Source of the DNA: Homalodisca vitripennis
Taxonomy: Eukaryota; Arthropoda; Insecta; Hemiptera; Cicadellidae
Length of the DNA stretch: 64,000 bases
Direction: 5' to 3'
Assembly: GCF_021130785.1 (NCBI RefSeq)
Contig: NC_060208.1
Coordinates: 50,222,501-50,286,500 of the forward strand
Positions 37,997 to 51,795 of this stretch are shown here, piece after piece. The position numbers and the translations under genes are program-made. Below the pieces are notes generated by a model. The model saw only the letters and a list, made by a program, of their open reading frames with translations. It did no database searches and had not been told where the DNA came from. Numbering within the stretch: the stretch's first letter is position 1; every line of letters begins with the position of its first letter.

Positions 37997-39572
37997 TTGA
38001 TATGATATGTAATTAGGCTAAGAACACTCTAGCAGTTTGTAAAATTGACGGGACATTGTTATGAGTAATGTGTTCAATGAATTAGAAAGAGGTATGATGT
38101 GGGCAGAGGGAGTTGATGCAATAAAACAACTCAACTTTAAGGTCAGAGCGGTTTCAATATTTAACACAAATGTTTTATAAACAGCGCAAAGTTGTAGATG
38201 TGGTTTACGTAGAATGTCTCACACATTTCAATAACGATCTACGTTTTACACCCCCAAGCCCAACTAATTATGTTAGGGGAATATTAAAAATACAAAACTA
38301 AAAACAACGACAATGTTTTACTTGTAGTTTTTAATAGAGTACATTTAATAAATTTACTAATATTGTTCATGATTAGGTTGAGACTCTTTAGGTAAAACGA
38401 AAAAAAACGTTCTGGCTCCAAGTATAATGATAATTTATTTTTCAAACTGTCACAATTATATTTAGTTACTTACTAAAAGAGTTTAAGGTTTTATTTAAAT
38501 TTTGCACATTTTTATTCAAAGGACAAGGCAAATTTGTTGTAATTTTTATTGTATATTAATTATTGTTGTATATTATTTGTAACTAAGAAACGTTATATTT
38601 ATTGCACAGTTTCCTTTGTACTACGCCTGTAGTGTAGAGATATGTTTATGTTTCGTGTATACGCTTAAACGGTCTACACTTTCAGGAGTGCGCTAGATAT
38701 CTTTACATTAATTTTATCTCTTTTTAATCATGACTTTGGAAAATTTTATTTTCATTAAGGATTTTTTTATTTGTTTCATTTTCCAAATTATATTTTATTC
38801 TTCTAACACCAAAAGCATATGTTAATTCTTTGTAAAATATAACGATATCATGTTTTCGAAATTATTAAATCATTACAAAGAGTCTACCTTCCAAAAAAGA
38901 AAAATGTTGCACAAGGAATAATTTATGATTTAGGATACGTTACTTTAGGAACAAAAGGTTTAAATTGAGTTTTAGTAAAACTACAACTTAACCTAGAGTT
39001 TCCAACGTATATAAATTAAATGTTAAAAATCCCAGTAAACTCACTAATGTGTGTTGAACATACTAATAGGGTGAAATAGATAATAATTCTAAATGTTTTA
39101 TGTAACAGTTGAGTGACTGTAGAACTGAACTAAAACACTAAAATCTCCGGCTCTATGCGGTTCCTCTCAGCGTGATATGTAGGTAACATTTCTCATTAAT
39201 ATGCTACAATAACGAACGCTGTAGCATTCGTAATAATAAAATTCATAATAAAACTTCCTTTTTGAAAAATAATTATGGTCGAGATTACACAAGCAAGATT
39301 AAAAGTAAATGTTATATAAAAATTGGTGTATATACTTTGGTGTATCCAAATTATTTATTGGTGTGAAATGAGGGGAGTCCAACGTATACAATATATGTTA
39401 TAGGATACTCATGCCACAGAGTTATGTCATCTGTACGCTTGTCAACACTTTGAAACATTTCCGGATAGCACGATGTGATGTGGCAACACATAACACAAGT
39501 TATGCTGTTACGAGATAAAATGATAACTCCACGACCAATCTCATTATTATATGTATGAGATCATTGTGTTGG

Positions 39573-39629
<57 letters not shown>

Positions 39630-40189
39630 TTGGTGTGTGTGTGTGTGTGTGTTTTGGGCGCGAATTGATGCTATTAGAAATACTGTACTCATCTCATTTA
39701 CTATGGATCCATAGTATTTTTACTACGTTAATTTCCTTTAATTCAAACCTTTAATTTTTTATAATAAATAATTACAAAAAGTATAAATATTTTAGATTTT
39801 TTTAAATTAAACAGCATTTTACAATACAATACGATATTCCATTTGAAACAATAAGATATTTTCGAGAATGAGATACTTTTGTGTTAGGATAGTATCGAAA
39901 TAGCTTGCCTCGGTGTCCCATCAATCCTTAAGTATTTCGTATACGTGGTTATAACTGAAAATAAAGCCGTTGAAAAACCTTAATGTTCTCCATTCTACAT
40001 AACGGTAGGAAAACGAGTAACCTTCGCTCTCTAAGGTATTTGAGGAGCTAGTAAAGAAACACCTAATGCGTTCTTTAATGAGAACTTCCTATTTCAGAAA
40101 AAAACAGTTTGGGTTTTGAGAAAGACTTAGTACTGACGATGCTTTACTGATTATTTTTATATGTTTATAGTGGGTAAAATCAGAGTAAA
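37997..40189. other. AT-rich DNA, no gene
   Basis: Only low-complexity A and T runs and a compound microsatellite are present. No coding-like frames or element ends were seen. Confidence 0.6.
39576..39652. repeat. Compound (TA)n-(GT)n microsatellite
   Basis: (TA)n runs from 39576 to 39625, then AATATTG, then ten GT units at 39633-39652. A similar (TA)n-(TG)n compound occurs at 52455-52517 next to a hammerhead-like motif. Confidence 0.95.
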
Positions 40190-40757
40190 AGGTTAGCTGC
40201 AATATTTGTTGATATAACAAAGGCTTTTGACACGGTATACCATAAAAGTTTTTTGGATAAACTATGGATGGCAGGATTGCGAGATTTTCCTCATAAGTGG
40301 TTTAAAAGTTATTTAGGTTACAGTAAAAAATGTGTTAGATTTGGAAAACATATATCCAAACCAAAACTATAAAACATGGTGTACTCCAAGGATCCGTTTT
40401 GGGGCCAATATTATTTTTTGTGTATATGAATGACTTGTGTATGGGTAACTTTAATGGAAGTTTGACTGCCTTAGGGGATAATACAGCATTAAAGTATGTG
40501 GATACAAGTTGATCTAAGATATATGAATAATTCTAGAATATATATAATTATGAGCGCAAAAACCAAGTATATCATTTTTTATTTGAAGAATGTGCAAGAC
40601 TTTGGACGAACAGTGGATTATAACGATATTTCATGCACAAATATTGGAAACTGTAGATGTATGGACATTGATAAAGTTGTAATTATAAAAGTATTTATAA
40701 AGTATACAGTATTTAGGACTGACTATTGATTCACACACATCAAGTTTAAGGCCCAAT
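40190..40757 (+). pseudogene. Reverse transcriptase fragment of a jockey/CR1-like LINE
   Basis: Reading from 40190 gives RLAAIFVDITKAFDTVYHKS and then DKLWMAGLRDFPHKWFKSYL, the first catalytic aspartate region. A frame change at 40371 leads to HGVLQGSVLGPILFFVYMND, the classic RT motif B. Then LTALGDNTALKYV sits where LTAYADDTALLY-type sequence is usual, so the catalytic Asp-Asp is lost. After another change, KTKYIIF and finally YLGLTIDSH appear. The order is normal for one RT domain of about 190 codons. It is dead through frame changes, stops and the altered active site. Endonuclease and zinc-knuckle parts are missing. Confidence 0.85.
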
Positions 40758-42092
40758 TTTTTCTCCTCATTATTTCTATTTGTTTGTTTTATCATATCAG
40801 AGGTTGTTTTCTCTAACCTAAAAATTTATTTTCAGTTAAATTATATGTAGTATATTTCAATTAATAATGAAATAAATAAATATCTGCGTTCAAAGTAACA
40901 CACATTTTATTTACCTGAAGATAGTTTTAGTGTATATAACATAAGTGTACATTATTAAATTTAAATTTTATTTTATTATTAAATATTGTTACAATAATTT
41001 TATGTAGCAACTTTTTCGAGTAGCTTCAAAAATATTTCTAACTATTTTACACTATCTTATTATAATTTTAAATCGCCCATTTTATATAATTTTAATATTG
41101 AATATATGATAGTTAATATGGTAATAAAGTAAATTAATGTTTGTAACTACTATGTAATGATTGAAAAAATAAATAAAATAAAAATAATGTGTGTGGAGTA
41201 AAATTTCGTTTTGAGTTTTGAGTTCTTGTAAAGTACTTGTTTTACAGCTTATAAACAATGCAACCCACGGTCTTCTGATATTTATAAAAATTCTTATTTG
41301 GTTATAGGAAATTAAAGTCTCTTAAGACACCCTACATTTGAGTAGGCCACTGGGTAGTAATTTTAAGGTATAAATGTTGAAATAATTCGATTGCAATAAA
41401 AATGTCTGAAAACAATAAGCCTGTAGCTCAGCTTCTGGAGCGCAGTTCTACTAGAATCAATGAATGTATTATTTTTTATGAAAACTAAAGATGATTTAAA
41501 GCCTAACATTTATTTTAGCCGCCCACTGATGCTCTCATGGGTTCCCAGTCACTGAACCTCCAAGCTAAAAGTTTATGAACGAAAACGCGGTTTGTTTAGA
41601 TAAACTAATCTTTTACTACAGAAGAATTAACAAAATAAACATTTCTGGGCTCATAAACTTAAAACACACGCCACTAACGTAAACTTTTGTAAATATAAAA
41701 TATTTTTGATAAATATGTACGTACAAATACTTAATTATGTTCTAAAAATACTCGTATCGTCCATCGTCAATAAAATAACAAAGAATTATTTCTTTAAAAT
41801 TTTAAAAGGTTTTCTATGAAATAATTACTTCATGTAAAACAATAAAATATTCAAAAGTGCGGTATCAGTTTTTAATTATATATTTTACTTTATTGTTGCA
41901 CTATTATTATTTCCAATATTATGGAAACTACTGTAGATTGGTCTAATTGGAATACGATTTTTTATCTTAATAATAAAATTCTTTGCATCAGTATGTTCAC
42001 CTGAGAAAAAAAAAACATTAGGTATGTAGAAAACGTGATTTACATTACCATGTGACATCACTACCTGTAATTCAAGTTAGGAAACTGCATTA
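40758..42092. other. AT-rich DNA between RT fragments
   Basis: No gene recognised. A tRNA-like word near 41421-41445 (TGTAGCTCAG with GCTC and GAGC arms) is present, but the rest of a tRNA is missing. Confidence 0.55.
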
Positions 42093-42322
42093 AAGGTGAT
42101 CAATACTCTTGATACAACTAAGGGCCCGGGTTTAGATTTCTTCCTGCCTTCTGTTGTGAAAATCTGTGCAGAACTGCTTGCTCAGCCTCTCCCTCTTCTA
42201 TATAAGAAATATCGCTCTAGCGGTGCTATCCCTGACATATTTGAAACAGCCATATTGTACCTGTACACAAATTAGCTCGGCCAACTATGTTAGAAATTAT
42301 ACGCCAATAACATCTTCCCAGT
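42093..42322 (+). pseudogene. Second LINE fragment: start of an RT domain
   Basis: The frame from 42096 reads VINTLDTTKGPGLDFFLPSV, then KICAELLAQPL and YRSSGAIPDIFETAILY. It stops at 42272 and resumes in another frame as NYVRNYTPITSS. This is the usual opening of jockey/CR1-type RT domains (KGPGxD, SGxxPDxFKxA, NYRPIS). It lies downstream of the fragment at 40190, although it represents an earlier part of an RT, so the two are separate insertions or a rearranged one. Directly after comes a CAGACAGACGGACAGACAGT purine-pyrimidine repeat. Confidence 0.8.
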
Positions 42323-45300
42323 ATTGGCCAGACAGTCAGACAGACGGACAGACAGTGACTGTGTTTTACGAAGTTCTTGGCGGGTCTGTATTAGAGTTTT
42401 TATACCCCAGTATCGAAAAGAATACTTTCAAACGTAAAAGTATATTATGATTCCGAAAAAAGTGTAAGTCAGTTACAAAATATGTTAGGGATAAAACAGT
42501 AATAATTTTAAAATAATTAAATTGTATAAAATTTATAATGATAATAGTAAATCTCAGTATAATTTGCAATTCAGTAATAAAATACTAACGTTTGTTAGTT
42601 TTAAAATAATAAACATTTTCCAAATTACAAACATTTTTATTTTGTAATCCAACTAATTCAAATTTTGAGTGGGAAGCATAAAACAGACATTAAGTGACTA
42701 CTGAAATTCTGTGCAGTAAATAAATGTAATAGATATACACACTACTTACACTATAACTGAATTTTAAATTGAGGAAAGTTTTTATTTAGTATTACTGATT
42801 TTTTAATTTATTTTCCAAAATTAATTTTGAAGAACAGGAGAACATGTTTAGTTTTTCTTGCATTTGGAGCCAAAAGGACACCTATGGTCTAAATTCAACG
42901 ATTTTTATTCAGCTAAAAACGTGTTGTTTTATAAATATATTTTTAGCTTTTAAAAACCAAATATAACAAAAATACTGTTTAGAAACTAGGATAATATTTT
43001 CACATACCTAATAATAACGATTTTAGTATTAGTTATCATTTTGATACGTGGAATTTTTGTGAAAGCTTGAATGATTAAAAACTATCAAATTAACTTAGGC
43101 TATTAATACAATGCATTATTCAATACACAATAACTTAAGACTATAGTAGAAGTTTTATTTATCAAATTCTTTCTTAGTAATATGTATGTTTTTATTTCAT
43201 CCAATTACCCATGACCAACAGAAATCTTATTACACTCTAAGGTAATGTTAAACCTGAAATTATGATACTCCTACTATGTGACCAAGTCTCGAGTTTCTGT
43301 ATTCAATACAAGCAAGCAGATGATAAATACCAGCAGTTCCGTTGTGTAACCGGATATTAACATCTATATATTATGACAACTAGCGTCCTCTATTGTCCTA
43401 GTCAGTATATATGAGAAACGGAACTGATTCATTGCTCAACCACACAACCTTTACTCAAAGTATTGGGTTTGTTGCCAGATGGATTCATAGTCGGGAGTTC
43501 AATTTCTTCTGTTTTAGTTTGTCCTTCATATTTTTCAAAAAACACATAGATAATATAAAATTTTTAAATAACAAAGTTTATGATAAAAATTGAGCTGATG
43601 TTAAGTATATTAATAAACGCTTACATTGGATTACTTTTTCATATAAAACTTACATATCTTGCGTATGAAATATCACCCTCAAAGTACAAATGTAGACTGA
43701 AGTACGTCTACCTGCAACTGATGTATTTAAAATGATACAAAATGCTAATTTATGAATCAATAGCAGTCGGCTTCGCAAATAATTTAATTTTGAAAAACAG
43801 GAAGATCATGAGCGTAATCTTTATAAATTGAATTCCAAGCAATTCTGAGATAAGTGATAGCCATTAAAAGATATTCCAATATCTTGATCAATTTTTAATT
43901 GAAGTTTAAAGATAGAGCTCTAGGTTTAGAAAGGGAAATATTTTTAGTATATCTGAAATCTCTCTAATTTCCTATGATATGTATTGATATTTAATTGATT
44001 ACACCCCATTTCAGTAGCAACTGAACTATTTTAAGACTGTGGATAAATACTAAGTCTAAAAGGAGACGAAATTCGGTCTTTAGCTGTTCATTTAGCACAC
44101 TTCAGTGTGCACTATTAAGCACATTTATGTATCCATTGTAGTTTTTGTTTGATCTAAAACTATGTATTCAATGTTTTGTGTTTTATTTGCCATGTTGTTG
44201 AACACCGGACAGTTTATTTATACGATTTACTTTTTTGTTTAATCTGGTATAACGTGTTTAAAGAGACTAAAATAGTATTTAATCTAAGTTTTACAGTTTA
44301 ATGGAAAAGTATAGTATTATAACTGTTAATAAGACTACATGCAAAGAAATATTTAAAATGCAGTATTAATAGAAAGACAGATTAATAACGACATGGCGAT
44401 AACGGCTTTGGGTATTTTAGTTTTTTAATGTTTCGTCTTATAGAGTATAATACAAATTTTATTGGGAAATCGTAGAAATAACAGACGGGAGAAAGCAAGG
44501 CGTTCCTTTTAATGATAATATTAGTCGAAAATATCATTTTATGTAACTGGATGTTCTGTAAGACAGAATGTCTAATCAAAAGTAACTACTTGAAGACAAA
44601 GATTGGCATACCTGTATACTAATAGACACAAAAATCAATGACATTATTTATATTTACCAACGGCAATACCAAAACGATTGTAGAATCTAGATATGTAGTA
44701 ATTTATGAACTGTACGTGAGTGAAAAAGCTCTGTGTCACTGGAGATATACGTTCTGAAGTTTCATTATTTTTCGCACGTGATTCTCCAGGCTCAGCTGTT
44801 ATAACATGACTCAGCGAATCACACTCTACGTATTTACTACCTATAATTGTGAACAGAGTTGTGAGAAGTGAGTCTAATAAATAAACTTGACAAACGTTCG
44901 CATCTCTCTCTATCTATAGTTTGAGTGGTTCTTCAGATCCAGCTACAACGTGCAGTGAATAAATTCTTATGTGCAAAAATCTATTTGAGAAAGGAATTTA
45001 TTCTTTGCATATGACCAGTACTCAATCTCCATTACATGAACGAAAAACACGGGATTTTTTCATCATTTTTTTTTTAATTACTGTGTTATTAGTGTCCATG
45101 TGCTGAACTGAATATGACTGCTAACATTGAACAGAAAGATTTCATAATAATCTTATTGTTAATTTTATTGTTACTCTATATTTGAATTGTAAAGCCCTCA
45201 GTCATTCCCTCATTACTAAATCCTTAACCTTCTGATATCACAAAAAGCTGAAATTTGGCACACGTATGCTATAAAAAAATCAGAGCATCAAAGGCGAAGA

Positions 45301-46063
45301 AACGAGTTTGGAAATTGTGTCTTTTACTCTAATCGAAGTACAAAAAGTTTATAAATAACAACCTACAAGAAACTAAAACTTTCTTATACAATTAATGTAT
45401 AGTGATTTTTCAAGTCTCTAAAGGAAATTAGATCTTTTAAGCATTCGAACACGATTTATTAATTACCGTGGTTTGGAGCACTAATAATAATACTAAGGTT
45501 TTACCTCGCAGTTCCAAATGAATGCGTGTACGTATTCTTGAAAGTATTACAGGTTTTGAGCATTTGCCATCTATGTTGCAAAAAAGGACACAGAGTTTTG
45601 TGGACTGGTACCTGTCCTCTTTTTCTGAAGTCAATACAAATAGCATAAGATTAAGCATGCAAAGAAATAAAAACACTAATTACTATGCCATGATGAACTT
45701 TCTCTTGTCAGTGTTACCAACACAAGTTATACGGAAACACCGTTCAGGCATATAAAATATGTGAAACCAGAATGGCCAGAGAGAGTACAACCATGTCTCG
45801 GTACAGAAAAACACACCGTAACAGAGTCGATGAGAGATTAAGGAACATTCATTCTGGCAGAGCGGTCCGTCATCTGAAACAAAAAGGGACATGATAGCAT
45901 TACTCGAGTAAGTAGGGGTGTTTGGTAATTGAAGAAGAGAGTAGATTCCAGTGCATGAAACTTATTCTCCCAATATTTTTCTAAAATTACAATGGAAAAG
46001 TATGTTAGAAAACCAGATATGTTTTCAAATCACCTACTATCAATAACACACTTTAAGCAAGGT
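42323..46063. other. AT-rich DNA without a proven gene
   Basis: Frames at 42366-42569, 43411-43593, 44382-44579 and 45437-45892 were inspected on both strands. None shows a familiar domain or a composition unlike the background. The 45500-45890 stretch is less AT-rich and open for 70-80 codons on both strands, so it may be an old element relic, but I cannot place it. Confidence 0.5.
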
Positions 46064-46648
46064 ATAAGAGAAAGACTATAGTGTCACCTCCCCGCTGCGA
46101 GTGGGAAGGGAAGTGGTTCAGTCAACGCGTGCCTCCAAGTACCTCGGAGTCATGGTGGACAACAAGTTAAGCTGGAGAGAGCAAATCTTCCGTACGGCGG
46201 AAAAGGTTGCTAAGGTGGCCTCTTATCTTAGTAAGCTGACGGCCAATGTCGGGGGTCCTCGGTCCAGCAGAAGACGGTTATTGATGTCCGAAGTCCAGTC
46301 CGTGCTCCTTTATGGAGCAGAGGTGTGGGCAGACGCTCTCACCAAGGAATTCTATAGGTTGCGACTCTCCCGGGATCAGCGTCAAGCTGCGCTCCGGGTT
46401 TGTTCCACCTATCGGACAGTACCCGAGCCTGCCGTCCTGGTGGTTGCTGGAGTCATCCCTGTCAAGCTCTTGGCAGGGGGGAGGAAGGTGATTTATCAGA
46501 GACAAGGTGAGATCGGCAAGGACGCATCAAGATTCGAAGAGCGCGCCTGAACCTTCCAGCAGTGGCAACACAGCTGGGAGCACGAAACCCGAGGACGATG
46601 GACTGCGCGAAAAAAAAATAATAATAATAACAATAATAAGAGCACGAC
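46064..46648 (+). mobile_element. R1/LOA-like non-LTR retrotransposon fragment with target-site duplication
   Basis: Imperfect flanking repeats ATAAGAGAAAGAC (46064-46076) and ATAAGAGCACGAC (46636-46648) agree at 11 of 13 bases and look like an aged target-site duplication. Between them lies GC-rich sequence unlike its surroundings, ending in an A-rich and TAA-rich tail (46610-46640). The tail directly follows the RGRWTAR coding motif. The C-terminal zinc-knuckle region and 3' UTR are therefore missing as well as everything upstream of the RT thumb. Confidence 0.8.
46083..46613 (+). pseudogene. RT C-terminal region of an R1/LOA-like element
   Basis: The frame through 46101-46550 includes KYLGVMVDNKLSW (RT motif after the catalytic core), LLYGAEVWADAL, RLRLSRDQRQAALRVCSTYR and TVPEPAVLVVAGVIPVKLLA, which are hallmark words of the region after the RT in R1-type elements. 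A TGA at 46548-46550 interrupts the frame, then the same frame continues TFQQWQHSWEHETRGRWTAR. One substitution at a former CpG would explain the stop. It is otherwise uninterrupted over about 175 codons, so this is a fairly young relic. Confidence 0.88.
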
Positions 46649-49300
46649 AGTTTATATTTAACGATTAATCATTAACTATTATTTTAGACAAATTAGTCTC
46701 TTCCTATTAAACGTCAAAGGTTTACATATGATATAAAAAGATGTGAAATATTTATATTTATTAATGTCTTTATATTTAAAATACAATTTTAAGGAAATAA
46801 CATGAGATTGCAGTAGATAGGTTAAGTACTTGTTTTCTCAAGTGACCGTAATATTGCAGTAACAACAACACTCAAGTGACACTTGGTGCTGGGAAATGAC
46901 CACTTCATACTGCCGCCGCAGTCCTTCTGAAATGTCTGCTTTTATTGAGAACTCGTAGACTTTCAAAAAGTTGTAAATTATATTCTTCCGCAACCTTTTC
47001 AGAATTGTTATAGTACAACTGCTTAAGCACTGAATTTCGTTTTGTTCCTTTTAACGTAAATGAAATTTAACCACTTTAAAAATATTCTTGATTACGTATT
47101 TTACTAAATGAATAGAAGAGTTGCATAAAATATACTAAGCTGAGTTGAGTTGTAGCCAAGTCAACTATCAATGAGATGGCAATATAACCTACCTAACTGC
47201 GTCAAGGTACAATTTTCAATCATACTCGATATATTTCTCCAATAAACTAAGACTCCCATTATATTTCCAAAGTGCTCACTTATCATAATCCATTTTGTGC
47301 CTCATATTTTAACTTAAGGATTTACCTCAGATTAACATAATTATAACACAGTCTATAAATAAGATTGCGATTAAGTGATTACTTTGAAAGCACTTAAGGT
47401 GTGCCATTAGGATACTAAATACTTAGCTATAGGCTGCCAAATTGATTAAGTTACTTAAATGGTACCTCTCTTCCAAAAACGGTCTGTAGAAAGAATTATG
47501 CATTTCTTGTTTAGGGAAATAGAGAAAAATCAACTATAGCACAAAAATAAAAACCTGAAAAAATTACAATCGCCTTAATGTACACTTTTTGGCATTTTTT
47601 CTTGATTTTGGCAACAAGAAAACTCAACAACAGTGTCGGAAATATAATTCACTTCCATCAGACGTGTTCATACACGTGCAAAGCCTATGAATTGCTTGAG
47701 AAAACAACTGGTAACCTCTAGTTTATTAAAAACATCCCGTTGTTTAGGTTAGCAAGCTATTGATCACTCATTATTTCAATAATGCAGTGTACTATTCATA
47801 CTTGTATAACCGTAAAGCCTGAATGTAATAGACTGTTTGCAGATTTTATACGAGATAAATATTACGTTTTTTCTGGAACATTAAATGTTTTTGTTTAAAC
47901 GTTAATCAGCGTGTTTAAATAATTGAAAACAACTTACAGTATATCGTCAGAAGTTATTAGTTAACATATGGATTAAATTATAATTTCCAAACTTTGACCT
48001 GTAATAAGAATATGAAATATATGTAAAAATCAATTAAATCTATCAATAATAGAAACAAAATTGTATTAAGAACTTTTTGTACGGTGGTCCTATAATTTGC
48101 AGATTTATTGTGTATAAGGAAACAATTACAAAAATATCAGGAGGTTTTTAGTTAAATCGCAGCAGGATGAGACCTCACATATCATGGCTATTTGTCACTT
48201 TAACGATAACCCTGGGATAGTAGCTCGGTATGGTCCCTAACAGTTAGTCTGCTTTACCGTACTTAACGTTTTGGTTGTTTTACGTCTTATTTGAGGTTTA
48301 ATTTTTTGTGGAAAATTACATTATTTTCATGATTAACTAATTTACAGTTTACTTGGAGGTAATTTATTATTATTTAAATCTACTTCTACTTTGCAGAATT
48401 TGTTTTAACCCACTGTATAAGTATTCAGAACCATTGCAGTAATATTTATTTTCCTTAAGTAATAAACCATCGTATACAATGTTATTAAGACTTATTGAAT
48501 CTAATAAATGAAAATTAGTTGTACAATATTTTATTATTTTAATTAAAGAAACACAAAATCAGTGTCATAAGGGGAAATAATGTTAGTACCCACAGCTACT
48601 AATCTAAGACTATTATAAAAAACTACGTGAGGTTTTTGTTAATTTTTGCTTCAACATGTACCAGAAACCTGCATAGCCAGAAACCAAATGGCATTTATTA
48701 GTGCCACACATATCTATAGACCACAAGCAAAGTATCATGTCCAAACCATACATTGTACAAAAATTATTTTATATTATGTTCAACAGTGACAGTGACGAAT
48801 ATTTGTGCTATTGATCTATTGTATCCCAACCAGACGACACAAATATATTCCGCTAGTAAAAAGCAGTTGGCTCAAAGACGTGCCAAGATCTTTATATTTA
48901 TAGACAACATTTTGAAAGGAACGTGTCAAATGTAAAACAAGGCAACGATGGTGTACTCATTGAGCCACCGAGTACGTCGTTGTATAGTTGGTGGTAAAAT
49001 TTAGAAATCCTTCTTCTATCAACTCTTTTCACTCTGGAGAAGTGAAGCTGGCTGGCTATCCTGGCGGCTGCTACGTTTCGAGAACTCCTGTATTTGCACA
49101 AGTTTCTCACAAAGATCATGAAGTTCTTCTTTATAATAGGTTAATAGATTTGCCAGGGCAGTAGATGTACTGTTTTAAAGTATTTGTATGTGAAGAATTC
49201 GCTTCACAAAATAAAACAGTTCAATTTATAAGGTTCTAAAATATAATAAATAAATAATCATTTTTATGAAATTAACAAGCAGGGTGATTATAAAGTCATA
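46649..49300. other. AT-rich DNA, no gene proven
   Basis: No recognised domain. A 73-codon minus-strand frame at 48898-49119 (RSSRNVAAARIASQLHFSRV) is basic, helix-forming and GC-richer than its neighbours. It vaguely resembles a helix-turn-helix piece of a transposase, but I cannot support a family. Confidence 0.5.
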
Positions 49301-51795
49301 TACTGAAAATACACGAGAAAATGAGAAATATATTTAATTACGTCATACAGTTCATACATCATATGTTTTATATCGTTATTTTAGTAATAGAATAATGGAT
49401 ATTCTTTTCTTGCAGTAACAGACGTCTTTATTGTCTCTTCGTATGTAAGCGGCACTTATTGTTCACAAGGTTGTATATTGCATGGAATATTTGGATATTC
49501 TGGTTTACATATAACAATAACATAACATTATTGCTTTGTGTTTCCTTAAATAAATCGGAATACAATATAATGCACAGGGTGACTCATTATACAATAGATA
49601 CAAGTACAAGAACTTAAGCAACACATTAACCTACTTCTCCACATAGAACATTACATACAGTAATAACTACAGTAACTACTGAGCTCGTTTGGCCAGAGGT
49701 GTATATCAGTCGTTTAAACAGATATGCTATTCATATGACACAATATACAAAAACATCTAGTACACTTTAGGAGGTACGACTTTTTAACACGGGTTCGATT
49801 CGTGTTGGTCAATAGTAATTTTATACCGAGTTACAGTGATTGTGCACTAACAACCAGGTCTTAAGTAGTCTCCATATTTATTTAAGAAATTCTAACGTAA
49901 GGTATTGTCACTTCCAGAGGACCAATATTGTTGACTGATCTACATGACTGAGATAGCCCTAATCCTTGACACTTTCTTCTTGATTTCGTAATGTGCCTTA
50001 TATAATTTCTTAATAAAACAACTTTCCCCTAAATTTACCATGAATCTTGGCTCTAAAAATTTTCATGACTATGGGAATTGATAAATACAAATGATTTTGA
50101 CTACGAAATACGACTACAAAATGTTTCTAATACGAAGATTGAAGATAATGAACCCGCATAAGACACCCCCAAACTAATCACCTTTAAACCAAGACCATAC
50201 TCCCCCCCAAGGATTAACCATTTTACTACTGGACAACCATTTAACCCAGAGATAACTTCACTACTGGTTTTAACTTAAAAAATATATATATATAATATGA
50301 ATTGATTTTATTAAAACTGTAATATAAATTAGTACAAAAACTTACAAGTGGTTCGCGGCTTTTTGTCTATTGTTATACATAAATTAATACTTACAGACAG
50401 AGTTCGGGAAAGTGTACGTGACTGCCAGGAATTGCTTCTAAGACTTGTATTTTCTAAAATAATTATAGAATTGCAGTTTGGACATATTCCTTAATGATTA
50501 AGTACATTACTAAAATTATGCAATATAGAGATTTGGAAATTTAAATAATCAAGTTTAAGAGACTATTTAACATATAAAATTAGTATAGTTAATTTGAAAT
50601 ATTAATTCAAATTTTCAGTACTGTCACATGTTTTAATAAATAAATAAACGTTTAAGAAATATTTTTAAATATGCTTAACTTTAGGATGATTCCCAAAATC
50701 AAAAATATCTCGGCCGGTGCCTTCATCTGTATTCTATTTTATTTCTTTGAAAGTTATATTTCTTCTGTAAACTCGATCCGGTTTTATTCTACGACATTCT
50801 TTCAATCTATAAATTATACCAGTTTATATATAATTAGTACCGTACTCATCTTCACTGCAATACGGAATCGCTGAACTCAGTTTTATCATTGGTTCTTTTA
50901 GAAAGTTCCATCTTGTGTCTGGAGAATTATTTTTATGTTCTGTGAAATGGTACAGTATGGTCATTTAAGAAAAGAAACAGTGTTGTTACAGTATAAAGTT
51001 GAGCAAATGTTATCACTTTAATGCATTATGTTTGTATGTACAGCTGAACTTTTTTCAAATATTACATAAGATAGAATAGCTAGAATGATTTAAAGCGTAT
51101 GTTTAGATAATGTTACTGGATAGTTTATAATCTTGAGTAAATGTTTTCCTAAATAGTTTTAACGGCCCACAATAAAACTATCAATTAAAAGAACTGTTTT
51201 TGTGGCTCCTGATTTAATTTAAAGTCACATAAAACAACGAACTGTATGTGGTTTATTAGCAATTAATTAAAAATTAAACAAAAAATATTTTAATACATTT
51301 TATTGTGATTCAAAACATTTTGTGAAAGAAAAAAATTCGTTTTTCATGACCGTATCATTACATCCTCTAAGTACTTAATTTAAAAAAGACTCCTTGTTGT
51401 ATGACACTTTTACCATAACAACCCCGTAATTAAAAATTATAAATTAAAGTATGTATTTTTAAATATTACGACAAATTCAAGACTCTCCTAGTTTGGATAA
51501 TTACCTACCAATTTATAGGTTAAGTTCAGCCATATATGCAATACATACGATTTTGCTTTCGATGTATATTTCAAAATATTGTTATAACACAATTTATAAT
51601 TTTACAAATAGGTTTTACATAGATAAATTATTTTTGAAAGTACTTTCAGATATGATGTAAGTTCATCCATGAAGACCGTATGAGACTATTATGTTTCATA
51701 ACAAGAGTGATTAAGATTGGATGAAGCCGAAATGATAATAATTTACCTAACAAATATATTAATCAGTTTAATAATTAACTTTAACACAAGAAAAT

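Noticed and set aside
41421..41450. tRNA-like TGTAGCTCAG...GGAGCGC
   Set aside because: The D-arm and A-box fit, but no anticodon arm, B-box or acceptor pairing follows at the right distance.
45437..45892. Overlapping frames on both strands suspected to be a piggyBac or other transposase relic
   Set aside because: No diagnostic motif could be identified on either strand.
49688..49810. A-box-like TGGCCAGAGG and B-box-like GGGTTCGATTCG, possible tRNA or SINE
   Set aside because: The spacing is about 100 bases and no cloverleaf can be folded; a SINE body with a tail is not visible.
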